Assembly (NCBI GenBank): GCA_030602665.1
Contig: JAUVZE010000008.1
Location: 1 to 16,045, forward strand
Source: Dehalococcoidia bacterium
GTDB lineage: Bacteria; Chloroflexota; Dehalococcoidia; Dehalococcoidales; JAUVZE01
Direction: 5' to 3'
Length of the DNA: 16,045 nt
Below, piece by piece: positions 1-7,226 of this stretch (the stretch's first letter is position 1; each line of letters opens with the position of its first letter). The notes beneath the pieces were generated by a model. That model ran no database searches. It saw nothing but the letters and a program-made list of their open reading frames with translations, and had not been told where the DNA came from. Both the position numbers and the translations under genes were made by a program.

Positions 1-1
1 T

Positions 2-1285
2 GCCACAGGAACTATAGAAAAAGATTCTTTCGGTTATGCGGGGGTTTGGTATACTAATGGCGAATACATAGACCCTAATGACCAGACAAGCTATGACCTC
101 TCTGATAATGATGCCTTGAGTCTCTATGGCACAGGGCAGACACCAGTAGTAGCCCCCACAGTAACCACCCAAGCCGTCACCAATATAGAAGCGACCACAG
201 CAACGGGTAATGGCAATATCACTGATACAGGTGGGGAGAACTGCTTGAAGCGGGGGGTCTGCTGGAACACAAGCGGTAATCCTACAATAGCCGACAGTAA
301 GTCGGAAGAGACAGATTCATTCGGCACAGGTGCTTTTACTAGAGCAATGACGGGCTTGACGCCAGGACAGCATTACTATGTCAAAGCCTACGCCTATAAC
401 TCGGCAGGTTATGGTTATGGCAGTCAGGTAGAATTTACAACACACTTTACCAAGACTTCCTCTGACACTGGCTCAGGGGCAGATGCTAAAGCATCAGGCA
501 ATCCGTTAGCCACCTACAGCAGAAGCGAGGCTGGTTCAGGAGCGGAAGCCAAAGCTACTAACAACCCTCTCGCTACACTGCTGAAGGCTGAGACTGGTTC
601 TGGCTTGGACACTATCCTCAGCCTGCTTGGTAAAATAGCCAGTGAGACAGGAATTGGTGTTGAGAGTTCCTACCGTGTTTCGGGAATTAAGACTTCTTCA
701 GATGTTGGCTCAGGAGCAGACGCTAAGAAGGTGGACAATCCACTAGCAACATTGGTGAAAGCGGATAGTGGCATTGGCAGTGATGCACTTCTAGCCTTGC
801 TTGACCGAGTATTCACAGAATATGGCTACGGTGTTGATACCTCTAAGTTTGGAGACCGTCCACTGCTGGTAGCCGATAGTGGTTTAGGTGTTGAGAGTAG
901 CTTACTGCGTGAACTAGGAGAGCCTAAGTATTCATCTGATGTCGGGGCTGGTATAGATGCTTCAATCTTGGCAAGTTTATTAACTAGAGCAGATAGTGGT
1001 GTGGCTACAGAGGCTATCACATTACTGGCTGCTATGCTGGCAGGTGATAATGGTCAAGGTGTAGATGCACTGGTTGAAGTCACCGCTACCGTCAAAGATA
1101 TTACCACTTCTGATGCCGGGCAGGGTGTGGATAAAGTTCTGAGTTACCTGAGACAACTGGTTGATAGCGGTGAGGGTGAAGAGAACCTACATCTTGTAGG
1201 CTATGTGGGCAGGCGAATGAGAATGATTGTTTATCAGCGAGAGGCTTTTCAAATGAAGGTGTATACTTCCGAGATTGGGCATTAG
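2..1285 (+). CDS. Phage tail-fibre-like repeat protein, 5' end outside the window
   Basis: The frame is open from base 2 with no stop, so the TTG at 116 is an internal codon and the protein is cut by the left edge. The visible part (427 codons) has an FN3-like beta-sandwich domain at about residues 47-146; ARGVCW-type (here KRGVCW), LTPGQHYYVKAYA and YGSQVEFTT are typical of this family. It is followed by about thirteen short repeats built on [SA]-[DE]-x-G-x-G-x-[DE]-[AS], alternating with Leu/Ala-rich linkers such as LLALL. The last 27 residues (VYQREAFQMKVYTSEIGH end) form a module also found at the end of the 2282-3916 protein. Role inferred: an elongated virion appendage or tail fibre, based on repeats and neighbours. 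No enzymatic motif is visible. Its stop overlaps the antisense HNH gene stop by 4 bases. Confidence 0.75.
   Translation, partial: ATGTIEKDSFGYAGVWYTNGEYIDPNDQTSYDLSDNDALSLYGTGQTPVVAPTVTTQAVTNIEATTATGNGNITDTGGENCLKRGVCWNTSGNPTIADSKSEETDSFGTGAFTRAMTGLTPGQHYYVKAYAYNSAGYGYGSQVEFTTHFTKTSSDTGSGADAKASGNPLATYSRSEAGSGAEAKATNNPLATLLKAETGSGLDTILSLLGKIASETGIGVESSYRVSGIKTSSDVGSGADAKKVDNPLATLVKADSGIGSDALLALLDRVFTEYGYGVDTSKFGDRPLLVADSGLGVESSLLRELGEPKYSSDVGAGIDASILASLLTRADSGVATEAITLLAAMLAGDNGQGVDALVEVTATVKDITTSDAGQGVDKVLSYLRQLVDSGEGEENLHLVGYVGRRMRMIVYQREAFQMKVYTSEIGH
458..1192 (+). repeat. Thirteen-copy Gly/Asp protein repeat array
   Basis: Coding repeat seen mainly at protein level: SDTGSGADAK, SEAGSGAEAK, AETGSGLDTI, SETGIGVESS, SDVGSGADAK, ADSGIGSDAL, TEYGYGVDTS, ADSGLGVESS, SDVGAGIDAS, ADSGVATEAI, GDNGQGVDAL, SDAGQGVDKV and VDSGEGEENL. 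Spacing between motifs is about 15-25 residues. A longer sub-repeat (motif plus NPLAT linker) occurs at least three times. Probably a fibrous shaft. D-x-G-x-G-x-D resembles Ca-binding loops only loosely. Confidence 0.75.
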
Positions 1286-1770
1286 CATAGCCTTTGTTGA
1301 GCTAATTCTGCTTCTAACTCTCTTAATCGCTTTTGAACTTCCTTCACTGTTAGACCGGGGGAATGTCCTCGTCTCGGCATACCTAATAGGTTCTTGGGTC
1401 GGTTATCAGCCTTTATTCCATTAAGATGGTGAATAACCCAGCCATCAGGCAAGGGCTGATTGTGAGCCTCTTCCCAAACAACAATGTGCTCAAAAATATA
1501 ACCATTACTTTTATTAGCTCTTGGATGGTCAGGTTTGCGAATTAAGATATAATCACGGCATTTTGCTTTCCCACCTTTCCAATTGAAATTAAGTTCCCCC
1601 TTTTGACAGAGGGTACTCGTTATTTTGCCTAATCTCCAAGCATTTTTAGAAGCACAACTTCTACAGCGTTGGCGATGCCGAGTTATTGGCTTCCCACAAT
1701 CGGGGCAGGGATGTCTATGAGCAGCTTGCCATCGTCTCTGATATTGCTTCTTATATTCTTTTCTATCCAT
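1282..1770 (-). CDS. HNH homing-type endonuclease with N-terminal zinc knuckles
   Basis: 162 residues. An N-terminal CPDCG (C22/C25) and CRSC (C36/C39) form a four-Cys zinc site. The linker NWKGGK and the block GYIFEHIVVWEEAH...IHHLNGIKADNRPKNLLGM carry the HNH core: H95, H114-H115, N123 and the NLL segment after it. This is the classic phage/intron-associated HNH endonuclease layout. It cuts or nicks DNA and spreads its own gene by homing; that role is known for the family, not shown here. The gene is on the opposite strand to all structural genes around it. Its stop overlaps the upstream tail gene's stop (shared TTAG, 1282-1285). It separates that gene from an orphan copy of its 3' end at 1785-1838. 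No clear Shine-Dalgarno precedes the ATG at 1770. Confidence 0.9.
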   Translation of the reverse strand: MDRKEYKKQYQRRWQAAHRHPCPDCGKPITRHRQRCRSCASKNAWRLGKITSTLCQKGELNFNWKGGKAKCRDYILIRKPDHPRANKSNGYIFEHIVVWEEAHNQPLPDGWVIHHLNGIKADNRPKNLLGMPRRGHSPGLTVKEVQKRLRELEAELAQQRLC

Positions 1771-1784
1771 ATTCTTATACTAAC

Positions 1785-1838
1785 ATGTTTAAGCCTAAAA
1801 AGCAAGTTTTAGTCTACACAAGTGAGGTAGGGAAATAA
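1785..1838 (+). pseudogene. Orphan C-terminal tail module (17 codons) behind the HNH gene
   Basis: The bases read MFKPKKQVLVYTSEVGK and then TAA. The segment QVLVYTSEVGK matches the extreme C-terminus of the upstream tail protein (QMKVYTSEIGH) residue by residue, including the position of the stop. Nucleotide matches are poor (serine AGT against TCC, for instance), so this is a diverged homologue and not a recent duplication. It has no ribosome site of its own and is probably a leftover 3' end displaced by the endonuclease gene. It could also be a short peptide translated from the ATG, which I consider unlikely. Confidence 0.55.
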
Positions 1839-1855
1839 AACATAGGAGGTAAATC

Positions 1856-2269
1856 GTGAGCAACATATCAGATTATTTAGAGGAAAAGTGGCTCAATATG
1901 CTGAAAGGAACGGCATACACAGCCCCAGCGACAGTTTACTGCGGAATAGTGAACGATACTGGCACGGATGCTGAGTTGGAGGCAGGAACGCTTACCAACG
2001 AAATCACAGGTTACACTGGGGACAGGAAGGCGATAACCCTTGGGACTGTATCCCAGATTGGTGGCAAGGCAACTGTCAAGAACTCGGCGGTGATTGATTT
2101 CGAGAATATGCCGGCGCCCGACACCAAGAAGGTGAAGTATGCCATCATCTGCGATGCTGCCACTGTTGGGAATATTCTCTATTGGTGCCCATTGACGGCG
2201 GAAAAGTCGTGGAACGAGGGCGACACCTTCAGGATACCGATTGACGGGCTAGTGATAGATTTGGCTTAG
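1856..2269 (+). CDS. Small phage virion/tail-associated protein
   Basis: 137 residues starting at GTG behind a strong AGGAGGT site 6 bases upstream. The N-terminus (SDYLEEKWLNMLKGTAYTAPATVYCGIV) resembles a family of small phage structural proteins that begin with YLE..LLN...RGTAYTAP..YVGLF. These are common in actinobacteriophage and metagenomic siphovirus tail modules. The rest is predicted beta-rich: an alternating hydrophobic pattern with GKATVKNSAVIDF, VKYAIICDA and GNILYWCPL strands. No signal peptide, membrane segment or catalytic motif is seen. It lies between two repeat-bearing tail proteins, so a role as tail, fibre-attachment or decoration protein is inferred from context. The family resemblance is from memory and its function is not established. 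Confidence 0.75.
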   Translation: MSNISDYLEEKWLNMLKGTAYTAPATVYCGIVNDTGTDAELEAGTLTNEITGYTGDRKAITLGTVSQIGGKATVKNSAVIDFENMPAPDTKKVKYAIICDAATVGNILYWCPLTAEKSWNEGDTFRIPIDGLVIDLA

Positions 2270-2281
2270 TAGAGGTGAAAT

Positions 2282-3916
2282 ATGCCTCCAATTAAACAGA
2301 TAAATCCTACAACTTATGAAGTGGAACTACTCGGTAAGGATAAGGTTGAGATTGGGGATAGGGAATCTAAGGATTTCAAGCCCCATATCAAACTCAATCG
2401 CTGGGGCGGGGAGTGCTTCATAAAAGTGGGGCTTCCCATCAAGGGCAAAAGAGACCCCGTTATTGAAGGCAATAAGGTCAAGTGGATTGAACCCAATCTT
2501 GAAGCTCATCTCTATCCTCTTGAAGCCAAGGGGCAGAATGAGCTTGATGGTTTTGAGTTTGAGATTATCCTGAAAAAGAAACCAAAGACTAATCAGATTG
2601 TCCTTAACATTGAGACACGGGGCTTGAGGTTCTTTTACCAGCCAGCATTGACACAGCAGGAAATAGACAGTGGTGCTGTTAGACCAGATAATGTAGTTGG
2701 TTCATACGCTGTTTACCACGCTACTAAAGGTGGTATGGTTGACAGTAGGGGCAAGAATTATAAGGCAGGTAAAGCATTTCATATTTATCGCCCCAGAATA
2801 GAGGATGCTGATGGCAAATGGGTTTGGGGTGAACTTCAATATACAGGGACTCAGCTAATAACTACAATCCCACAAGACTTTCTTGATAGTGCTAAGTATC
2901 CTATAAGGCATGCTGCTGGGGATACCTTTGGATATACCGATGCAGGTGTTAGCTTTCGTGCCTTAGACGATATAAGAGGATATCTCTTTACTGGTGCTGC
3001 TGGCACAGCCTCAAAACTTACTGCTTACCTGGAGTTCTTTAACCCCCCTGGCTCTACTAATGTTAAGGCTGCTATTTATCTACATAGTGACTCAAGTTTG
3101 GTAGAGGGTAGTGGTGATAGCTCTATAGCTTCTGATGGTGCAGCATGGAAGGACTTTACAGTAACGCCCAGTATATCTGCTGTTGATTATGTTTTAGTTG
3201 CTTGGGCAGCAGATGCCAATGTGCGGTTCTATTTTGATGCTGGAGAAGACCAAGGGCATCGTGATGATGTGGCTTATAATTCTTGGCCTAACCCAGCAAC
3301 ATTTATAGCCGAGGCAAACACAGACAAGCATTCTATCTACTGCACCTACACGCCAGAAGGACCAGCAATAGTTGAAGGTTCAGCAACGGGCTCAGGTGTA
3401 GGATTAGCCAGTTCCTCAGCCAAACTGGATGTATTAGCTTCGGCTCTCGGCAACGGAATAGGGCTATCTCAGTCATCCTCTTATCTCATAATCTCAGGAC
3501 TTGCAAGCGGTGAGGGCATAGGTCTAGCTTCTGCCACTGGCCAAATCGTTGGTATTATCGTTGAGGGCACTTGTGCAGGTTCAGGAATCGGAACGGCTAC
3601 AGTTCAAGGTATCCTAGATATATTAGCTGAAGCTGGTGGAAGCGGTGTCGGCTTAGGCTCTACCGAAGCCCTTATTAGAGTTCTGGCGGTGGCTGCTGCT
3701 AGTGGTGAAGGTCTAGGCTCGGCAGAAGCCTTACTGGAAATCATAGCCGAGGCTCTAGGAAGCGGAGAAGGTCTAGGTATAGTTATAATTGAAATACCCA
3801 TTTTCTCCAGTGAAAGTGGGATTGGTATAGAGCGAGCTAGTCGGGCAGGCTGGCTAATGAAACCAGCGGTTTATACGAAAGAGCCTTTTGAGTTAAAAAC
3901 ATACACTGGCGAGTGA
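2282..3916 (+). CDS. Phage structural protein with glycine-rich repeats and shared C-terminal module
   Basis: 544 residues, ATG preceded by GAGGTG at 2272-2277. Three parts are visible. Residues 1-235 form a soluble beta-rich head (KLNRWGGECFIKVGLP, AYHA-like strand VGSYAVYHAT, FHIYRPRIEDADGKWVWGEL). Residues 235-360 are a jelly-roll-like segment (GYLFTGAAG...YLEFFNPPG...YVLVAWAADANVRFYFDAGED), reminiscent of carbohydrate-binding or lectin-like sandwich domains. Residues 366-520 hold eight repeats of the form [AG]-x-G-x-G-[IVE]-G-L. The end, VYTKEPFELKTYTGE, matches the C-terminal module of the first tail protein. Likely a second virion appendage protein, perhaps binding the cell surface. The binding role is inference. 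The stop (TGA 3914-3916) lies just upstream of the next gene's ribosome site. Confidence 0.75.
   Translation: MPPIKQINPTTYEVELLGKDKVEIGDRESKDFKPHIKLNRWGGECFIKVGLPIKGKRDPVIEGNKVKWIEPNLEAHLYPLEAKGQNELDGFEFEIILKKKPKTNQIVLNIETRGLRFFYQPALTQQEIDSGAVRPDNVVGSYAVYHATKGGMVDSRGKNYKAGKAFHIYRPRIEDADGKWVWGELQYTGTQLITTIPQDFLDSAKYPIRHAAGDTFGYTDAGVSFRALDDIRGYLFTGAAGTASKLTAYLEFFNPPGSTNVKAAIYLHSDSSLVEGSGDSSIASDGAAWKDFTVTPSISAVDYVLVAWAADANVRFYFDAGEDQGHRDDVAYNSWPNPATFIAEANTDKHSIYCTYTPEGPAIVEGSATGSGVGLASSSAKLDVLASALGNGIGLSQSSSYLIISGLASGEGIGLASATGQIVGIIVEGTCAGSGIGTATVQGILDILAEAGGSGVGLGSTEALIRVLAVAAASGEGLGSAEALLEIIAEALGSGEGLGIVIIEIPIFSSESGIGIERASRAGWLMKPAVYTKEPFELKTYTGE
3377..3838 (+). repeat. Eight-copy G-x-G-x-G-L protein repeat array
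   Basis: Motif copies are GSATGSGVGLA, ASALGNGIGLS, GLASGEGIGLA, GTCAGSGIGTA, AEAGGSGVGLG, AVAAASGEGLG, AEALGSGEGLG and SSESGIGIERA. They are spaced about 18-22 residues apart by hydrophobic linkers (ALLEIIAEAL, ALIRVLAVAA). They are the same general design as the array at 458-1192 but with the Asp residues replaced by Leu/Gly. Confidence 0.7.
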
Positions 3917-3927
3917 GAGGTGAAGTT

Positions 3928-4464
3928 ATGCCAACTACAACTCAGGTATTCCAAAGGGGGGAGACCGTTCCAATCTGGAGTGAGACCCGCAATCCTGCTG
4001 GTGAGCTTTTTAACCCAACACCAGGAGGCATCAAGGTTACTCTCAGAGACCCGGATGGCGCTCTGGCCAAGGATGTTGAAGGGACCGACATAGATAACAC
4101 GGCTATGGTTCAGTCATCAACGGGCAAATTCGTCTTTTATTACAATTCTAAGGCAGTGACAACTCTGGCTGCTACTATCACAGCTACAGCCACCTCAATC
4201 ACTGTGGCGGCAGGGGAGGGTGCCTTACTGCCGGCATCTGATTTCTTTATTCAGATTGACAATGAAATACTAAAATGCTCTAGCAGGACTGATGATGTCC
4301 TGACTGTAACGAGGGGACAGAAGGGAACGACTGCCGCCGCCCATAGCTCCGGAGTCAGTGTATGGCGCACTAGGGGCTGGTGGCATTATTTCTGCAAGGC
4401 AGTGGACGGGACTGGTGCTGAGGCGAAGGAAGTAATTGAACATGGTAGTTTCAAACTTGGGTAA
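3928..4464 (+). CDS. Phage Ig-like structural protein with an apparent inserted beta domain
   Basis: 178 residues from ATG 3928, chosen because AGAGGTGA (3916-3923) is well placed for it; a GTG at 3913 in the same frame lies upstream of that site. The N-terminal half (RGETVPIWSETRNPAGELFNP...VTLRDPDG...STGKFVFYYN) and the C-terminal end (RGWWHYFCKAVDGTGAEAKEVIEHGSFKLG) read as two halves of one Ig-like domain, seen in many phage tail or capsid accessory proteins. Between them, about residues 73-148, lies a separate segment (ATITATATSITVAAGEGALLPASDFFIQIDNEILKC...LTVTRGQKGTTAAAHSSG). That segment resembles a small beta domain which occurs on its own, often repeated, in other phage proteins. 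Function is unknown; virion decoration or tail accessory is likely. Confidence 0.75.
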   Translation: MPTTTQVFQRGETVPIWSETRNPAGELFNPTPGGIKVTLRDPDGALAKDVEGTDIDNTAMVQSSTGKFVFYYNSKAVTTLAATITATATSITVAAGEGALLPASDFFIQIDNEILKCSSRTDDVLTVTRGQKGTTAAAHSSGVSVWRTRGWWHYFCKAVDGTGAEAKEVIEHGSFKLG

Positions 4465-4476
4465 CTAGGAGCAAGA

Positions 4477-6849
4477 ATGAGGTCACTAACGGAAACACTG
4501 AAAGCGGCTCAACGGGCGGAATCTATTGACGCCCTGATTAAAATTGTCCTTACTCATGGGGCAAGCTCTTATACCTATACTCGGGACCGCATACTGGACA
4601 TAAACCACCCTGAAGAGCCGTATAGTCAAAGAGCTAAGCTAGTGCTGGACAATAGCGACAAGGCTCTTAATGATATTGACCTCAAAGGTTATAAGGGGGT
4701 TCTTAGCAAGGGCGCCATAACCAGCGCTGGTGAGGAGTATTCTGCCACCGCGCCCCTATGGGTTATCGCTCAGACTTTTAACTCATCCCCGGATGTACTG
4801 GATTGTGTGCTTTCTCTCGTTGGCATAATGAATCTCATGGCTGAGGATAAAGCCAGCGAGAGCTATATGCCCAGTCAGGATGACACCAAGACGGTTAAAA
4901 CGCTGATTAACCAGATAGTCGGTGCTACCCTAGCCTGCTATTCTCACTGTCAGGCTTATGAAGTGGTCTGGGAAGTTGGTTATGATAGCCTAGCTGATAC
5001 ATACAAACCAAAGGACTCATTCCGTATCTATGTGGGCGGTTCAAGATTAGCCTCATTTAGAAGGCTATTAGACTATACGGGGAATGTGGCTCGGGTTGAG
5101 GCTGACGGTAAATGGCATATCTTTAAGCCGAAAACCACAGGTAGTGTTTATGACTACGAATATAGCCTTGAGAGTGGGCACACCTTTTTTAGCAAGGCGT
5201 ATAGAAAGACGCTGGTAATTCCCAATAGGATTGTAGTTAAGTCTCAGCCTGATGATGACCCTCAGTATTCGGGGTCAGCCCAAATTGATGGTTATGATGA
5301 TTTACCAGAGGCAGTAAAGAAAACTGACTATAAGCAGATGAGGCTAGGGGTTGACCAAGCTGATGACATAGCTACTGCTATCCTGTCTAAACACCAACTG
5401 TGGTCTGAGATGGGGGCTGCCGATGTTCCGATGAATGTCGGTGCCGAGATATTTGACTATGTGAAGGTTACTGATGAAAGAGAAGAGGATTACCGAATTG
5501 GCAATCTAGGCCACCTAACACGGCACTATAATGCCAAGAGAGCTGAGTGGCGGATGACCTTCAGCTTTGGTAACTGGATGACGGTCAGGAAAGCACTAGC
5601 GAATCTCGACCCTTCTGGTAGCATCGGCACGGATGAGCTCGAGGAATACTTTACCCGGTTGATGGTCAAAGACCTCTATGTAGAGAACATCCTAGCTGAG
5701 AATATGAACTTTGTCTGGATTGACCCTGATAACACTATAGACCTGTCCAAGATAGGGGATAATCTGGACAATCTGCCTGATGGAGAGGTCTATGCCAGGG
5801 TAAAGACACTTCACCTTGACGCTGGGCAGGTCAAGCTGGATGAGAATATCCTTTACAAAGCTGGCTATAACCCGACTGAGAAGATGCCGGGCGATGCTGA
5901 CCTTGACAATATACCAGATGGGGCTGTTTACCAGCGAGCTAAGAGTGCTGCCTTAACCGCTGATGGGCTAGTCATCCTTGACCAAGTAATCGTAGGAACA
6001 TACGGGCTAGTCAAGAGTGCCTATATCTCAGCAGGGCGTATCTTGCTGGAAGCCTGCGAAGGTGATATTGACGATATTGACGAGGGAAGTATCTATGGCA
6101 AAGTAAAGAGAACATCCATTAGTGCAGGGAAGATACTACTTGATGAGGTTGTAGAGGACACTTACGGGCTAGTCAAGAGCACTGACATATCAGCTGGGCA
6201 TATTGTTCTGAGTGAATGTAGGGGGGATCTTGATGATATTGACGAGGGTTCTATCTATGGTAGGGTCAGGAAGACTGACATTAGTGCTGGTCATATCAAA
6301 CTTTATATAGACCAGAACCTTGATGAGCAAGGAGTTGAAATAATTTCCGACCTACTAAAGAAGATTAGAATTAGTGCTGATGGAATCACCATCACTGGAA
6401 CAGAATCGCTTTGCTTCAAATGGAGCACAAAGAGGAGCTATATCTATCAGTCACCTGGTGGAAACTTGTGCCTCTCTCCCTACGGTGCTATTCACCTATT
6501 GGGTGAAGTCTGGATGCAAGACCACTATCCATTTGTCCATGAGTATTATGATTGTGGAGCTTCTGATGGAGCATGGAAACAAGTGGTGGGAGAGTTTGTT
6601 TACTCTAGTGATGGAGCAATTCACAGTTATCAGAAGCATGATGATATTGCCTTGCTTAAAGCTATCAAACCTAAATGGGTAGCCAAGGGCAAGTATAAGA
6701 TTGATGGGAAGACACTACCACAGGATATGGTGGTGAAGAACAAGAGAGGACAGAACTATGTCAACATCGCTGGCTTGTCTGGCTTTAATATCGGAATCCA
6801 GAAGGCACTCCTCAAGAGGATAGAGGCTCTTGAGGCTACCAAAATATGA
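4477..6849 (+). CDS. Tail hub/tip protein with internal repeat array and fibre-like C-terminus
   Basis: 790 residues, ATG with AGGAGC about 6 bases upstream. Residues 1-370 look like a siphophage tail hub or baseplate protein. They include a domain setting out a local frame (TRDRILDINHPEEPYSQRAKLVLDNSD), then a long hub-like part (YEVVWEVGYDSLADTYKPKDSFRIYVGG, ARVEADGKWHIFKP, RIVVKS). Residues 390-415 (LMVKDLYVENILAENMNFVWID) are a linker typical of proteins that continue into a fibre. Residues 427-610 hold a repeat array (separate entry). The last 100 residues (HDDIALLKAIKP...INGLSGF-type end with a terminal helix ALLKRIEALEATKI) recall C-terminal chaperone regions of phage tail spikes (peptidase S74-like). 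That link is weak and I do not see a confident catalytic pair. It is the largest tail gene and lies just before the late small-gene cassette. Confidence 0.75.
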   Translation: MRSLTETLKAAQRAESIDALIKIVLTHGASSYTYTRDRILDINHPEEPYSQRAKLVLDNSDKALNDIDLKGYKGVLSKGAITSAGEEYSATAPLWVIAQTFNSSPDVLDCVLSLVGIMNLMAEDKASESYMPSQDDTKTVKTLINQIVGATLACYSHCQAYEVVWEVGYDSLADTYKPKDSFRIYVGGSRLASFRRLLDYTGNVARVEADGKWHIFKPKTTGSVYDYEYSLESGHTFFSKAYRKTLVIPNRIVVKSQPDDDPQYSGSAQIDGYDDLPEAVKKTDYKQMRLGVDQADDIATAILSKHQLWSEMGAADVPMNVGAEIFDYVKVTDEREEDYRIGNLGHLTRHYNAKRAEWRMTFSFGNWMTVRKALANLDPSGSIGTDELEEYFTRLMVKDLYVENILAENMNFVWIDPDNTIDLSKIGDNLDNLPDGEVYARVKTLHLDAGQVKLDENILYKAGYNPTEKMPGDADLDNIPDGAVYQRAKSAALTADGLVILDQVIVGTYGLVKSAYISAGRILLEACEGDIDDIDEGSIYGKVKRTSISAGKILLDEVVEDTYGLVKSTDISAGHIVLSECRGDLDDIDEGSIYGRVRKTDISAGHIKLYIDQNLDEQGVEIISDLLKKIRISADGITITGTESLCFKWSTKRSYIYQSPGGNLCLSPYGAIHLLGEVWMQDHYPFVHEYYDCGASDGAWKQVVGEFVYSSDGAIHSYQKHDDIALLKAIKPKWVAKGKYKIDGKTLPQDMVVKNKRGQNYVNIAGLSGFNIGIQKALLKRIEALEATKI
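5755..6306 (+). repeat. Protein repeat array in the tail tip protein
   Basis: Four copies of a unit G-D-x-[LI]-D-[DN]-[IL]-x-[DE]-G-x-[VI]-Y-x-[RK]-[VA]-[RK] occur at residues 427-443, 472-489, 529-545 and 583-599. They are interleaved with [IL]-[ST]-A-[GD]-x-[IV]-x-L strands and two TYGLVKS segments (residues 508-514 and 562-568). The third and fourth units are close at DNA level too: GATATTGACGAGGG recurs at about 6073 and 6235. This is probably a beta-helical or beta-prism fibre shaft. Confidence 0.75.
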
Positions 6850-6961
6850 AATTGCCCCACCATAGGGGGCAGACTTTAACTATAAAAAGCCAGTAGAAGA
6901 CATACGAAGCAACCGCTAGAATAATCGCCAATATGCTTCCGACTATGATTTTAATCCTCAT
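6836..6961 (-). CDS. Antisense 41-residue single-pass membrane protein with its own promoter
   Basis: On the minus strand an ATG at 6961 opens a 41-codon frame ending TAG at 6836-6838. The product begins MRIKIIVGSILAIILAV and continues with ASYVFYWLFIVKV, giving a basic N-terminus and one long hydrophobic helix at residues 4-28. A Trp-rich tail (PLWWGNFIFW) follows. AAGGAG (6975-6970) sits 8 bases before the ATG, and a near-consensus promoter lies 35 bases upstream. The 3' end overlaps the tail tip gene's 3' end by 14 bases, head-on. Size, orientation, private promoter and single TM fit a phage 'moron' or an immunity, superinfection-exclusion or antiholin gene. That function is inference from layout only. 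It is below the usual gene-calling length, so annotations often miss such genes. Confidence 0.55.
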   Translation of the reverse strand: MRIKIIVGSILAIILAVASYVFYWLFIVKVCPLWWGNFIFW

Positions 6962-6995
6962 TCCTCTCTCTCCTTTATCCACTTGTTTAGACAAA

Positions 6996-7024
6996 AGTAT
7001 AACACATCTTCAACAATTTGTGAA
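6996..7024 (-). promoter_or_regulatory. Sigma-70-type promoter for the antisense small gene
   Basis: Read on the minus strand: -35 TTCACA (7024-7019, 5/6), a 17-base spacer, and -10 TATACT (7001-6996, 5/6). The start would be near 6988, leaving a 27-base leader that contains the AAGGAG site. The -35 box overlaps the ribosome-site region of the plus-strand gene at 7035. Confidence 0.55.
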
Positions 7025-7034
7025 GGGGGTAAAT

Positions 7035-7226
7035 ATGAACCTAAAGCAGAAATTAGAGGAAGCAAAAGCGAAGCGGAAAGAGATTGTAGAACGGGTAAAT
7101 GCACTTGCGGAAGAGATGGAGCGTCTCAGAGAGCAAAGGCAGGTTTCGCTTCAAGAGGCTCTGAGATATGATGGCGAGGTAAGGACACTAGAAGCTCTGG
7201 TCAAGGAAGAGAAGGCAGGGAAATGA
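7035..7226 (+). CDS. Small coiled-coil phage protein
   Basis: 63 residues from ATG 7035, with GAAGGGGGT at 7022-7030 as ribosome site. The frame is open further upstream to an ATG at 6933, but that extension is antisense to the 41-residue gene and lacks a ribosome site. The protein is almost entirely charged heptad-like helix (LKQKLEEAKAKRKEIVERVNALAEEMERLREQR), a parallel or antiparallel coiled coil. No enzymatic motif. Its TGA overlaps the next gene's ATG (ATGA), so the two are translationally coupled. Its place at the head of the late small-gene cassette suggests a lysis- or virion-accessory role, but nothing in the sequence proves one. Confidence 0.65.
   Translation: MNLKQKLEEAKAKRKEIVERVNALAEEMERLREQRQVSLQEALRYDGEVRTLEALVKEEKAGK

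Noticed and set aside
6853..6871. Inverted repeat TGCCCC...GGGGCA just after the tail tip gene, a possible terminator
   Set aside because: The stem is only six pairs, what follows (GACTTTAAC) is not U-rich, and the bases are coding in the antisense 41-residue gene.
6933..7034. Upstream ATG extension of the coiled-coil gene
   Set aside because: It lacks a ribosome site and is the antisense of a better-supported small gene. The GAAGGGGGT site points to ATG 7035.
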